64,000 bases of DNA from positions 95,182-159,181 of the forward strand of contig CAJNDS010001147.1 of NCBI GenBank assembly GCA_905221605.1, read 5' to 3'. This stretch comes from Symbiodinium natans. Its lineage: Eukaryota; Sar; Dinophyceae; Suessiales; Symbiodiniaceae. The position numbers were made by a program, and so were the translations under genes. This document shows, one piece after another, positions 1 through 10,001 of this stretch (the first letter of the stretch is position 1; each line of letters begins with the position of its first letter). The notes beneath the pieces are model-generated. The model was given only the letters and a program-made list of their open reading frames with translations, was not told the origin of the DNA and did no database searches.

Positions 1-228
1 TAGGGTTTTGGGTTTAGGGTTTAGGGTTTAGGGTTTAGGGTTTAGGGAACCCCTGAAGGCCAACAACAGAACTGCGGAAATTCAAAGCCCCCCCCCAAAA
101 AAAAAAGAAGGTACCCTAGAAACCCATATAAAACCGGGTTTAGGGTTTAGGGTTTAGGGTTTAGGGTTTAGGGTTTAGGGTTTAGGGTTTAGGGTTTAGG
201 GTTTAGGGTTTAGGGTTTAGGGTTTAGG
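1..228 (+). repeat. TTTAGGG tracts at the window edge
   Basis: Two TTTAGGG arrays (7-47 and 138-228) are separated by 90 bp of other sequence. They match tracts found throughout the window, so they are not evidence for a chromosome end here. Confidence 0.9.
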
Positions 229-418
229 GTCCTGCCTGCGAAACTACCCCCAAACTCCTAAAAGCACCTAGGCCCGCAAAGATTCATTGAATCAAGCCCC
301 TCAAAACAAATCCTTCCAAACTCCTTCCCTTAAACAAAACGCATGCGCCCTCATGTAAACCCTAAACTCGAGGAATCTTCCAACATACCCCAAACCCATA
401 CCCCTTACCCTACAACAG

Positions 419-715
419 GAGAATATCAAGAAGGCTTTCCTGACACCCCTTGATGTCTGTTAGGGGGTATGCCCAAGGGATACGTTAGACATTTCATAGA
501 GCAACCCTGAAAACCCTAAACCCCTAAAGCCCTAAACCCCTAAACCCTGACCCCTAAACCCCTAAACCCTAAACCCTAAACCCTAACCCCTAAACCCTAA
601 ACCCTAAACCCTAAACCTTAAACCCTAAACCCTAAAGGGCGGGGCGCTGCGCCGAGACGTGGGCGTCTCCTGGAAGCCGAGGTCGCCTGGGGGGCTGAGA
701 TCCCCACATGCTTTT
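419..715 (+). CDS. Possible upstream exons of segment A
   Basis: Two short islands look exonic but were not joined in phase. At 419-453, after TTACCCTACAACAG, the frame reads ENIKKAFLTPLD and is followed by GTCTGT. At about 637-712 a GC-rich island between telomere-like tracts is open in two frames, one giving EVAWGAEIPTC. Neither has a strong start codon. Confidence 0.25.
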
Positions 716-937
716 CTTTTGGGGTTTCGGGTTTCGGGTTTCGGGTTTCGGGTTTCAGGTTTCGGGCTTAGGGAGAGTTGGGGGGCGTATGGGGGTTTAT
801 GGTTTTGGGCCAGGGTGCTGTTCGGGGGGTGAAGTTTTTGGACGCGTTGGGTTTTTTTTGCTTTTTTTGGGGGGCGGGGGGGGGGGGGGGGGGTGATTTA
901 GGGTGGAAGGCAAACTGGAATCGCACCTTTTTTCAAG

Positions 938-3900
938 CCTTTTCCGGTCGTTCATTGTGGGATCTCCTACAGTCTTCTCACCCCCTGCTCCCAAGTGAAG
1001 TTGCCTCCCTCCTCCTCCAATCCGGCTGGCTCTATCTCCGCAAAGATCTTAAAATTGGATCTCGATGGTAAGGACGGGCCATGTCGACCTTTCCCTTCAT
1101 CCAGTACTGGACTATATGCGTCCTCCTCTTCGTCCGTTCCAGTGGGATTTCTCTAGACCTGAAGAAGACGCTGCTCAACCCCTAGTCGTTGCCAGCTCTG
1201 CAACCGCCAGCTCCCATTGTCATTCGGCCAACCCTCTTCCTGATACCCCGCCAAGGCATCTTAAGTATTCCCTTAGTATTCCCTTATGGTCCCTTTAAAT
1301 TTATCAATATACCACAATAACCCCACCCAAAACCCTATGCTAACCATTAGGGCCCCTACAGCACCCAAATCTTGGGGGTGGGTGGCTCATATGCGGATAG
1401 GAACAAGCTCCGAGGGTTGGGCCCTGAACATCTGGCAGCTTCCCTACAAGTAAGGGTTCCTTTTTCTGGGGGTGCCCGCTATCATATCGTAGAGCTAGGG
1501 CTTAGGGCCTAGAGCTTAGGGCTTAGGAGGGCCTAGGGCTTAGGAGGGTTTGGGGCTTTAGGAGGGCTTGGGGCTTAGGGCCTAGGGCATGGGGTTTGGG
1601 TTTAGGTTTAGGTTTAGGGTTTAGGGTTTAGGGTTTAGGGTTTAGGGTTTAGGGTTTAGGGTTTAGGGTTTAGGGTTTAGGGCTAAGGGTTTAGGGGAAT
1701 GCTTCAGCAGCTATCACCCTCATATACTCTCGGGGCAAGTCAAGGATGCTCGACTAGGCTGTTTAAACAATAAGCCCTAAACCCTAAACCCTAAACCCTA
1801 AACTCTATACACCAAACCCTGGTCCTTCTCAGGCCCTCTGACACATCTTCATAACTTAGACGCTCTTCAGCTGAGATCCGAGAAGTAATGCGCATGTATG
1901 TGCATCCTGACATCCCAAGGCCTTCTAAAGGGTTTAGGGTTTAGGGTTTAGGGGTTTTGGGGTTTAGGGGTTAGGGTTTAGGGTTTAGGGTTTAGGGTTT
2001 AGGGTTTAGGGTTTAGGGTTTAGGGTTTAGGGTTTAGGGTTTAGGGTTTAGGGTTTAGGGTTTAGGGTTTAGGGTTTAGGGTTTAGGGTTTCCCTACTCT
2101 GGCAGAAAGCTGGAGCAGGGATCGGGTGCAGCCCGGCTGCCAAGGAGGAAGGCACGCCGCATCGTGGCAGCTTGCTCATCCGGGACATTCATCACCCTGG
2201 GTCTCTTTTGTTTGGGTTTAGGGTTTAGGGTTTAGGGTTTAGGGTTTAGGGTTTAGGGTTTAGGGTTTAGGGTTTAGGGTTTAGGGTTTAGGGTTTAGGG
2301 TTTAGGGTTTAGGGTTTAGGGTTTAGGGTTTAGGGTTTAGGGTTAGTGTTTAGGGTTTAGGGTTTAGGGTTTAGGGTTTAGGGTTTGGGGTTTGGGGTTT
2401 GGGGTTTAGGGTTTGGGGTTTGGGGTTTGGGGTTTAGGGTTTAGGATTTCGGGTTTAGATGGGCTTAGGGTTTAGGCTTTAGCAACCGACCTGCGAATAA
2501 GGCCCGCGCTAGACTTGAACATTTGGAGTTCAGGTCTTAGGGTTTCGGTAGACACAGACGCTGCCGGATCTTTATCTGAAGCATTGGTGTCAGTCGCTCC
2601 TTTGCCATTGGTGACAGCTCTTTTCGACAGGGAGCAAGAATCCAGCAGTCTCAACCATGATGAAGGAACTTTGTGGTACTTTACTGTAACTTTAGATCCT
2701 TACCTTTTTTGGGCTTCTGAATACGGCAGCTAAAAGTTTGTTTTTTAGCTACCCTCCTGAGTGCAGCCAAGGGAATGCATGGGAAGGATCCCTATACCGT
2801 ACCGGAATTACTTCTTTAGTGTAGCTGAAGGTTTTAGGGTTGAGTTTGCAAACTTCTGACCCAAAATGTGACCCTCATTTTACAGCCTTGAGAGCAAGCC
2901 CCGCACAGCGTTTTGAGTTCAAGTCGGTTTAGCCGCAGATCCAACCCTAAACACGCCCAAATGCGTAAACCCCGGCAATATCAGGCTTTTGACCCCTTAA
3001 CCCTGCAGGGTTTAGGGTTTGGGGTCTCTTTTGTGATCATAATCCCTCAAGCCTCGAGGTGCACAAAGCACCCCAACAACCGAAAAACCCCTCAGCCCCT
3101 CAGCCCACAGAGCAGTATGCCCAGTGGCGTCTTGGCGCGTTTCACCTTCAGCCTTGCCCGGAAGAGAACGAGAGGGGGAGGGGAGGGGGGAGGGGGAGGG
3201 GGGGGAAGCCCGTGTCCTTGACCCCTGAACCCTACTCCATATAGCTTGTCCTTAGAAGATGTTCCCAAGTGAGATACTGCTAAGCCCAAGAGAGAGGAAG
3301 AGCTGAACTATCCCAAGGGCCTGCCCAGACCTAAGGCCCAGAGGAAAGGGCACGCTGTTTTGGAAAAAAGCGGCAAGGACAGGTAAGGAAACTTGTCCCC
3401 TTGTAAAGGGACCAGGCAATCCGGGCCTACACCGGGTCCTAGACCCCTGAACATCCTGAACCGAAAATGTCTCATGTTTGGGGGCTTCCGAAATTGGGGG
3501 GAGGGGGGCAACCGTTTAGGGGGGTCCCTTTAAGGGGACTCTGTTCTTTTTGGGGTATCAAAGGGTGCCCCCTTTTTCGGGAAATAGCCATTTTGATAGC
3601 AGGGCTTAGGATTCGGGTCGAGGCTTAACAGGGTCTTTAGGGTTTAGGGTTTAGGGTCTAGGTGGGGGGGGGTTAGGAGTTCAGGGATTTTGGCGGCTCT
3701 TGCCTCTCCGAACTGCTGCTGCTTTTGGGGCGTCTACGGGGGGCAGCTGTTGCATTCTTCGGGCTTAGGGTTTAGGGTTTAGGGTTGAGGATTTAGGGTT
3801 TAGGATTTAGTGAACCCTAAACCCTAAACCCACAACCCGCTGCCCTTTGAATCAAAGAGTTCGAGGGTGCCAGGACCGGATGATTGCCACTGGGTATTCT

Positions 3901-5091
3901 CAAGGGGGGCAGTGTGACCGGCCAGCAAGCCCCCAGTTCTCACCGACCTACGGAAACCCCATGAACCCCCCCGGTTTAGGGTTTAGGGTTTAGGGTTTGG
4001 GGTTTGGGGTTTAGGGTTTAGGGTTTAGGGCTTAGGGTTCGGGCCCAAACTCTTCGCCAAGCTGCGCATCCTCCTTGTCACTGTCGGGGTTCTCCTCTCC
4101 CCAAGCCCATTACGGTTCAGGGTTTAGGGTTTGGGGTTTGGGGTTTGGGGTTTAGGGTTTGGGGTTTAGGGTTTGGGGTTTGGGGTTTAGGGTTTGGGGT
4201 AGGGTTTAGGGTGCGGGGTTTAGGGTTTACGGTTTGGGCAGAACTTACGTCTCCAACAACCAAGGAATGGAAAACAAGGATTAAGCTTTCTGATCCCTAC
4301 TTGATAAGCAAAACCCAAGACGTTTGAAAGTCAGCTATTGGAGAAGGAGAAGGACAAACGGGAGCTCTGAAGGTATTCGTAGACTTCTTTTGGTGGATAG
4401 CTGCCCTTGCAAGGGTTTAGGGTTCAGGGTTTAGGGGTTTAGGGATTCAGGCACACGATCACTGCATGCCATTCCGCATAAATTTCAAGCAACCAAGGCA
4501 AAGCGGCCCAACTTAATGGAGGCCTCTTGGGATGGGAGAACCCACCCTAAACCCTAAACCCTAAAACCCTAAACCCTAATTCCCAAACCCTAAGCCCTAG
4601 GCTATAAGCAAACTCCCAGCACGATCCCTACAGTGTGCACGTCGTCGAAGTAGGCTACGCTCGCGATTTCGGACTTTCGCTTCGACTTGCTTCGTTTGCG
4701 TGCCGTTTGAGGGCGCATCAGCGGCAGCTGAAGCCCGATGGAAGTTCTGGGGCTGTTTTGGCTAGTTGGTGAACGTGCTCTCGAAACAGTTCTTTCGCGG
4801 TTGGGGGTGTTGCTCATGACACGCAAGAAGCTGACATTCAAGGACAGGAACCCGCACACGCGGATGGCGTCTCGAAATTGGCCATTTGTTGGGTCCCACT
4901 GCCAAGCCTGAATCCTACGCAGTGAGCTCTCTGACATGGCCAAGCCTAAACCCTAAACCCTAAACCCTAAACCCTGAACCCTAAACCCTAAACCCTAAAC
5001 CCTAAACCGAAAACACTCCCGGCCTCATCCGTGCGCTGCTGTAAGCCGCCAAACTGGAAGCCGACTCTGTTGACCACCTCGTGCGTTCGAG
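938..5091 (+). CDS. Predicted multi-exon gene segment A (19 small exons)
   Basis: Hand-built exon chain. Exons: 938-1067, 1105-1255, 1362-1449, 1708-1738, 1833-1884, 2106-2200, 2483-2675, 2772-2818, 2886-2922, 3052-3211, 3285-3382, 3685-3762, 3858-3973, 4036-4121, then 4347-4414, 4451-4497, 4634-4768, 4843-4943, 5046-5091. The first fourteen join in phase to 454 codons with no stop. Good donors are GTAAGG after 1067, 1449 and 3382; GC donors follow 1255, 3762, 4497 and 4943. Acceptors often follow a pyrimidine run (1832, 2105, 2885). Sample peptides: RRIVAACSSGTFITLG, PKREEELNYPKGLPRPK, VRGCQDRMIATGYSQGGQ, AKLEADSVDHLVRS. The join 4121 to 4347 is off by one base, so one boundary there is wrong or a microexon is missing. 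Neither the true start codon nor the gene end was found. I do not recognise the protein; a beta-propeller resemblance of one stretch is too weak to name. Confidence 0.55.
1256..1361. mobile_element. Family-4 inverted-repeat element as predicted intron
   Basis: Contains TTCCCTTATGGTCCCTT and ATTAGGGCCCCTA, shared with 11697-11799 and 32265-32360. It coincides with the predicted intron between exons 1105-1255 and 1362-1449; its right end supplies CCCCTACAG as acceptor. Confidence 0.6.
1611..1683 (+). repeat. TTTAGGG tract, predicted intron interior
   Basis: About ten perfect heptamers inside the predicted intron 1450-1707. Confidence 0.85.
1936..2089 (+). repeat. TTTAGGG tract
   Basis: About 21 heptamers, near perfect, between the exons ending 1884 and starting 2106. 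Confidence 0.9.
2215..2460 (+). repeat. TTTAGGG tract grading into TTTGGGG
   Basis: A long perfect array turns into TTTGGGG variants near 2386-2440. It fills the predicted intron 2201-2482. Confidence 0.9.
2669..2771 (-). mobile_element. Family-2 element copy 1 (with 4-bp TSD)
   Basis: Reverse copy of the element at 10726, 21094 and 24535. Ends are CTTTGTGGTACTTTACTG and GGCTGCACTC-type; flanked on both sides by GGAA. It overlaps the predicted intron 2676-2771. The peptide LWYFTVTLDPYLF seen here and in other copies is the element, not a protein family. Confidence 0.7.
4244..4346. mobile_element. Family-7 element
   Basis: Ends CTTACGTCTCCAACAACCAA and TCAGCTATTGGAGAAG. The interior (AAGCTTTCTGATCCCTACTTG) matches the copy at 58806. 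It lies in the predicted intron before exon 4347. Confidence 0.65.
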
Positions 5092-5284
5092 GTTTTAGGA
5101 CTTCTAAAGGCTTTAGGGCTGTAGGTCTTTAAGGTTTTGGGGCTTTAAAGGGTGTAGGTGTGTTAACGGCTTTAGGGCTTTAAGGTTTTGGGGGCCTTTG
5201 AGGCTTTAGGGGCTTTAGGGCTTCGGGGGCTTTAGGGTTTAATTCGGGCTCTCGGGCTTTTGGGGTTTTAAGGTGTTACGGTGC

Positions 5285-5516
5285 AGGGCCTGCGGGTTTA
5301 GGGTTAGGGTTTAGGGTTTAGGGTTTAGGGTTTAGGGTTTAGGGTTTAGGGTTTAGGGTTTAGGGTTTAGGGTTTAGGGTTTAGGGTTTAGGGTTTAGCG
5401 TTTCGGGTTTCGGGTTTAGGGTTTAGGGTTTAGGGTTTAGGGTTTAGAGTTTAGGTTTAGGGTTTAGGGTTTAGGGTTTGGGGTTTGGGGTTTGGGGTTT
5501 AGGGTTTAGGGTTTAG
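5285..5516 (+). repeat. TTTAGGG tract with TTTCGGG and TTTGGGG variants
   Basis: About 33 heptamers with local runs of single-base variants; ends TTTAG directly before the exon-like island at 5517. Confidence 0.9.
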
Positions 5517-5760
5517 GGAAGATGCCCATCTAGCACGGGGCGGAGCTGGCAACTTCAAGGGGTTAAGTTTAGGGCTTAATTAGGGTTTCAGCCTGCCCCG
5601 ATGCCCGCCCTCCTGCTTCAAAAGAAATCTTTTAAGGGATGCCCAAAGTTTGACTCGGCCTGGATTTGGGAGAACTGCTCGGGGTCGGCGGCATTGGCGG
5701 CAGCCATTAAATCCGGCCCCCGCGCCGCCCGTGGTCCAGGCCAGAGCCCGCGTCGCACTA
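5517..5760 (+). CDS. Possible exons following segment A
   Basis: An island at 5517-5561 (REDAHLARGGAGNFKG, phase matching the exon ending at 5091) is followed by GTTAAG. A second starts at 5592 after GGGTTTCAG and stays open in two frames into the GC-rich repeat region, so its end and frame are not settled. Confidence 0.3.
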
Positions 5761-6960
5761 AAGCGCTAGCTTTAAGGGGCGAGCGCCCGAGCCGCCGACC
5801 CCGCCCAAAATTGCTCAAATTCGCGCGGGGCCCTTCGGGAGGCCTCCAAAACGGCATCCAAGGGGACGCAACACGCGGTGGTGCGAAAAGCACGAAAACC
5901 ACGTAAAAAAAAAAAACCATGGGTTTTTACGAAAAACCGAGGCCACAAAACACCCGCAGCACCCCATTAAACCCTCACGGGCGCGCATCATCGGCCCTAG
6001 CTTTTCACATGGGGCGCGCGCCAGGCCGAAACCACGTTTTTCAAGGTTTGGGGGGGGTACCGGAAGCCCAAAACCAGGCGAGCATCATGAGCATCAGCAG
6101 CCCTGGCCCGCGGCCCCAAGGCAATAAAAAACGCTGAAAAACGCTGAAATCACCGTAAATACCGTGTTTTTATGAGGTTTTTCACGCGTGCCTCCGACCC
6201 CCACCCCTGTTGCCCTTGACCCGCCCCCAAAGTGCGCATCATCGAAACCCACGTCCGGGGGGGGGTCTGCTGATGCTGCTGATGCGCGGGGTCCGGGCGC
6301 ATCATCGAGCCATCGCTTCTCATGGGCTTCGTGGGGGGGTCCGGGCCGACGGCCCAGAGACCCAGCTGATGCTCATGATGCTCGGTTTGGGGGGGGGTTC
6401 CAATAGCAGAAAACCTCGTAAATACCGAAATCGCTCATTTTACGCGCTCGAACGGCTTCGTGCCTACAAAACACCCGAACAGCAGGACCCCAAATGCCCT
6501 TAAGGGCATTCGGGGTCTTGCTTTTGGGGGTTTCGTGGGCACGCAAGGGTTCAAGCACATACAATCGGCGTGTTTAAGGGGGTTTTGGATGGCCTGGGGG
6601 AGGCCGCTGATGCTCATGATGCTCCCTTTCCTGGGTTCCAAAAGGCTTCCCAGGCCCAAAAACACGTGTTTACAGCGTTTTCTGAAGGTTTTTCGAAGGC
6701 AAAACGCATGCATAGAATGCTTTTAAGGCCCCCAAACCAACCCCACTGATGCTCCTGATGCGGGTGCGCGCGCGCGCGCGCGGCGCGCGCGCGCGCGCGC
6801 GCCGGGGGGGGAGGGGGGGGGAGGGAGGGGGGGCGAAGGCAGGAGAAAGAGAGACAGAGAGAAGGAGAGGACAAAGACACGGGAAAGAGAAGACAGTGCC
6901 AAGGTTCAAGGTTTCGTGCTGTGGGGGGCGGGGGCCGGCCCGTGCCGCTAGGCCTGAAAT
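5600..6960. repeat. GC-rich region of diverged repeats and hairpins
   Basis: No telomere repeats. Short phrases recur: CATCATGAGCATCAG and its complement near 6084, 6374 and 6613; CGTAAATACCG at 6155 and 6417; GCGCATCATCG at 5983, 6235 and 6297. A hairpin of about 140 bp is centred at 6501, and (CG)n occurs at 6765-6803. Apparent ORFs on both strands (up to 101 codons) reflect base composition and inverted repeats; no gene is called. Confidence 0.5.
6430..6570. repeat. Imperfect hairpin about 140 bp
   Basis: The core 6486-6517 is a 32-nt palindrome with one mismatched pair (GACCCCAAATGCCCTT and its complement). Outer arms of 36 nt or more match at roughly 70 percent by eye, so related peptides appear on both strands. 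Confidence 0.7.
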
Positions 6961-6962
6961 TT

Positions 6963-7155
6963 AGGGTTGTGGTGGGGGCCTTGGGCGGTTTTGGGGTTAG
7001 GGTTCTTTAGGGGTTTTAGGGTTTTCGTTTTAATGGTTTTCGGGGTTTTGGGGTTAGGTGTTGCTTGTTTTGGTTCTTGGGGGGTTTTAGGTTTTTCTTT
7101 CGGGCTTAAGAACCCTAAACCCAAAACCCAAAACCGCCCAAGGCCCCCCTTCAAC
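6963..7155. repeat. Inverted-repeat element, 193 bp
   Basis: The left arm 6963-7003 (containing GGCCTTGGGCGGTTTTGGG) matches the reverse complement of the right arm 7108-7155 with few differences. The two overlapping 68-codon ORFs on opposite strands arise from this symmetry. Confidence 0.7.
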
Positions 7156-7180
7156 CCTCCGACCTCGGCTTGACGTCTAG

Positions 7181-8508
7181 GGGAGCTGTTCGAAGAAGAC
7201 CTGGGCTTCGGGGTTTAGGGGTTTATAGGGGTTTAGGGGTTTGGAAGTTTAGGGGTTTAGGGGTTTAGGGTTTTAGGGTTTGGGGTTTGGGGTTTAGGGG
7301 TTTGGGGTTTGGGTTTTAGGCTTTACAAGCTGACCTACGAGTAAGCTAGGAATCCGCCGGTTGCCCTTTTTTAGTTTAAAGGGGCTTGCAGGGAACCAGA
7401 CCCATGAGGACCCTAAACCCTAAACCCTAAACCCTAAACCCTAAACCCTAAACCCTAAACCCTAAACCCTAAACCCTAAACCCTAAACCCTAAACCCTAA
7501 GCCCTAAACTAAGGGCCGACTCTGGGGTCCTAGCAAGGCCTTGTTCTGGGGCCTTCGAGGGCTCCTTCTAGGGCTTGCCGGGCATTGATAGGGCATTCAC
7601 AAGTTGGCTGCAAAGTTTAGGGTTTAGGGTTTAGGGTTTAGGGTTTAGGGCTACAAAGTTTCAGAGTTTTGAGGCATTTAGGGCTTTGGGGCTTCTAGGG
7701 ACTTTTGTTTGGGGGTGAGGGGGCTGAGGAAGTTACGGTTTTGGGGCGGCTCAAGGCTGGGGATTCCGTAGGGTTTAGGGTTTAGGGTTTAGGGTTTAGG
7801 GTTTAGGGTTTAGGGTTTAGGGTTTAGGGTTTAGGGTTTAGGGTACTTAAAAACCCAGTTCGAACTGTCCATCGGCCCCAACAAATAGAACAATGACATT
7901 GGGGCCCCAAGAAAAGAAACAAGGGCTCAGACCCCTAAGTCTTGTAAGCAGGTGATGAGCAGACTGATAACTTGGGGTTACGAGTGCCCATGAACCTCCA
8001 AGAAGGGCTTCCGGCCTCACATTCAGAAACCCAAAACCCTAAACCCTGAATCCTAAACCCTAAACCCTAAACCCTAAACCCTAAACCCTGAATCCTAAAC
8101 CCTCAACCCTAAACCCTATAATTACCTGTGCTAGAGCCTTTTGGGGTCTTCAGGCCCGGGGAGATGTTGTACTTCTCATGACTGTTTGAGAGGCTTGGTT
8201 CCCGAAATCCCGACCCTGGTGCAGCTGGGCCGCGAATCGCCCTGCAACAGGGTGGAAGGAAAGGCTCATAGGGGGGCCCAAAGGCACCCAACTCTCTGAA
8301 CCCCCTATAAGCCCGAATTCCCCTTTTATGGATCCGGTGTGTTGATGGTCCTAACTCCCCAAAAACCCAACACCCAGCACCCTAAACCCGAAAGGCCCAA
8401 ATCCTCAAGCCCCCCCAAAGATGTATGGCTCCTCCCCCGAACCTCCCGAAGCCCTGGATACCCCTCCGGAAGGGGGTTCCCAGGGTGGGTTTTAGGGGCT
8501 TGCAAGGG
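7181..8508 (+). CDS. Predicted multi-exon gene segment B (8 exons)
   Basis: Exons 7181-7212 (ELFEEDLGF), 7320-7340 (ALQADLR, donor GTAAGC), 7534-7614 (PSRAPSRACRALIGHSQVG), 7699-7772 (EEVTVLGRLKAGDSVG), 8003-8025, 8154-8283 (CLRGLVPEIPTLVQLGRE), 8312-8336 and 8410-8508 (APPPNLPKPWIPLRKGVPR). All joints agree in phase and give 162 codons without a stop. The introns are a telomere-like tract (7213-7319), a mobile element itself holding a telomere-like tract (7341-7533), another TTTAGGG tract (7773-7845), and an element ending in GAACCTCCAAG (acceptor at 8002). Donor use is GT, GC and possibly GA. The protein family is not recognised, and whether it continues segment A across the GC-rich region is unknown. 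Confidence 0.5.
7346..7533. mobile_element. Family-3 element interrupted by CCCTAAA tract
   Basis: Starts CTAGGAATCCGCCGGTTGCC and ends GGGGTCCTAG. The middle (7410-7508) is a CCCTAAA array absent from the copy at 40611-40723. The whole element is the predicted intron between exons 7320-7340 and 7534-7614. Confidence 0.6.
7845..8002. mobile_element. Family-5-like element, left end lost
   Basis: The right end GTGCCCATGAACCTCCAAG matches the family; the left end runs into a TTTAGGG tract (GGGTACTTAAAAACC). It provides the acceptor for exon 8003. Confidence 0.5.
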
Positions 8509-8821
8509 GTTGTAGGGTGTTGGGGTTTAGAAGGGTGTATAAAAGGGTGTTAAGCTTTTGCCATCACCCCCTTTCCACACCACAATTAAGACCCAGAACC
8601 CCCCCCCCCCCCTCAAACGCCGTCTAAGAGTCTAAGCGCCTTAATGCCTGTCAATGCGCCCCCTGCCCCCCAAGCCCCCCAAGCGTGAGGAGGTTTGGGG
8701 CTTAGGGTTTAGGGTCGAGCCAGTAAGAAGAGGAACCCCCAAACCCCAACACCCAAACCCTAAACCCCAAACCCTAAACCCTAAAACCCTAAACCCTAAC
8801 CCTAACCCTAAACCCTCCTAG

Positions 8822-8910
8822 ACCGCCCCAGGCAAGCGGTCAACAGCCTCGGCCTCGATGCCCAGCCGCTTCCACTCCTCTCGGCGCCGCTCCTGCGCTT
8901 CCTGCCCAAG
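8822..8910 (+). CDS. Predicted exon between TTTAGGG tracts
   Basis: The 89-bp island is preceded by CCTAG and followed by the donor GTGTTA, and reads AVNSLGLDAQPLPLLSAPLL. The minus strand is also open over this span (EERRREEWKRLGIEAEA type sequence in part), so the strand rests on the splice sites and on the neighbouring + strand chains. Confidence 0.35.
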
Positions 8911-8919
8911 GTGTTAGGG

Positions 8920-9270
8920 TTTAGGGTTTAGGTTTAGGGTTAGGGTTTAGGGTTTAGGTTTAGGGTTTAGGGTTTAGGGTTAGGGTTTAGGGTTTAGGTT
9001 TTAGGGTTTAGGTTTAGGGGTTTAGGGTTTTAGGGGTTTAGGGGTTTAGGGGGGGTTTAGGGGTTTAGGGGGGGGGGTTAGGGGTTTAGGGGGGGTTTAG
9101 GGGTTTTAGGGTTTAGGGGTTTAGGGGTTTAGGGGTTTAGGGGTTAGGGGTTTAGGGGTTTAGGGGTTTAGGGGTTTAGGGGTTTAGGGGTTTAGGGGTT
9201 TAGGGGGTTAGGGGTTTAGGGGTTTAGGGGTTTAGGGGTTTAGGGGTTTAGGGGTTTAGGGTTTGGGGTT
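8920..9270 (+). repeat. Degenerate TTTAGGG turning to TTTAGGGG array
   Basis: The heptamer changes to a homogeneous octamer TTTAGGGG from about 9015 to 9250. Confidence 0.9.
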
Positions 9271-9284
9271 TGGGTTTTTCCCCC

Positions 9285-9353
9285 TTATACTAACAGTCCC
9301 GAATAGGGGTTATACGATTATACTAGGGGGTACTATTATGTTCCCTATAAACC
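9285..9353. mobile_element. Family-1 element, partial
   Basis: CCCCCTTATACTAACAGTCC at the left and GGGGGTACTATTATGTTCCC at the right; the outer right arm is missing. Confidence 0.55.
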
Positions 9354-9447
9354 CTAAACCCTAAACCCTAAACCCCAAACCCTAAACCCTAAGCGGTAAA
9401 ATCCCAAGTTTGGGGTTTGGGTTGGCGTTGGCTGCCCTTTTCCTTCG

Positions 9448-9657
9448 AGTTTGGGGTTTCAAGTGGTGGCTTTAGACGGGATTTAGGCGTAGATTCCTTG
9501 TCGTGGGTTTTAGGGTTTAGGGTTTAGGGTTTAGGGTTGAGGGTTGGGGTTGGGTCTGCAAGACATTTCGGATTCGGAGGTCAGTGTTTAAGGGCCCTTA
9601 GGACATTTGGGCCGCAAGCCCCAAAACCGAAGCCCACTGAGGCAGAACTCCTTGGAG
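9448..9657 (+). CDS. Predicted small exons 9.4-9.7 kb
   Basis: Three islands: 9448-9505 (SSGGFRRDLGVDSLSW), about 9558-9581 (LQDISDSE, followed by GTCAGT) and 9619-9657 (PKPKPTEAELLG, followed by GTTTAT). The reading frames are short but bounded by AG and GT. They were not joined in phase. Confidence 0.35.
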
Positions 9658-10001
9658 GTTTATCCCCTAAACCCTAATCCCTAAACCCTAGCCCTAAACC
9701 CTAAACCCTGAACCCTAAACCCCAAACCCTGTAAGTAGTGATAACCAGGGGCTTGAGTAGCGTAGCTCGAGTGATGCTGACCTCCAGGTATCCAGGGGCC
9801 TCCCTGCAGCCGGCGAATGCCCTAAACCCCAAACCCCAAACCCCCTCAACCCTCAACCCTAAACCCCAAACCCTAAACCCCAAACCCTAAACCCCAAACC
9901 CTAAACCCTAAACCCCAAACCCTCAACCCCAAACCCCAAACCAAACCCCAAACCCTAAACTCAAGACTGGGGTGGGTCGGGGTTTAGGTGCTTCCGTGCA
10001 G

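Noticed and set aside
1-228. Window start as a chromosome end (telomere)
   Set aside because: TTTAGGG tracts of equal or greater length occur through all 64 kb in both orientations, so the first tract has no special status.
1944-2440. Shelterin or Myb-type telobox regulatory sites (AAACCCTA)
   Set aside because: The motif is part of every array and so common here that no individual site can be called regulatory.
2106-2620. WD40 or RCC1 beta-propeller domain in segment A
   Set aside because: A few residues (VAACSSGTFITLG) resemble propeller blades, but no repeat periodicity or conserved pair could be confirmed by eye.
2669-2771. Conserved peptide LWYFTVTLDPYLF as a protein family
   Set aside because: It recurs because a non-coding inverted-repeat element is repeated at 10726, 21094 and 24535, where frame and strand vary.
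5618-5920. 100-codon ORFs on both strands as genes
   Set aside because: High GC lowers stop frequency and the region is repetitive; no start context, motif or splice evidence separates them from chance.
7411-7508. CRISPR-like array (regular short repeats)
   Set aside because: Units are contiguous heptamers with no unique spacers, in a eukaryotic context.
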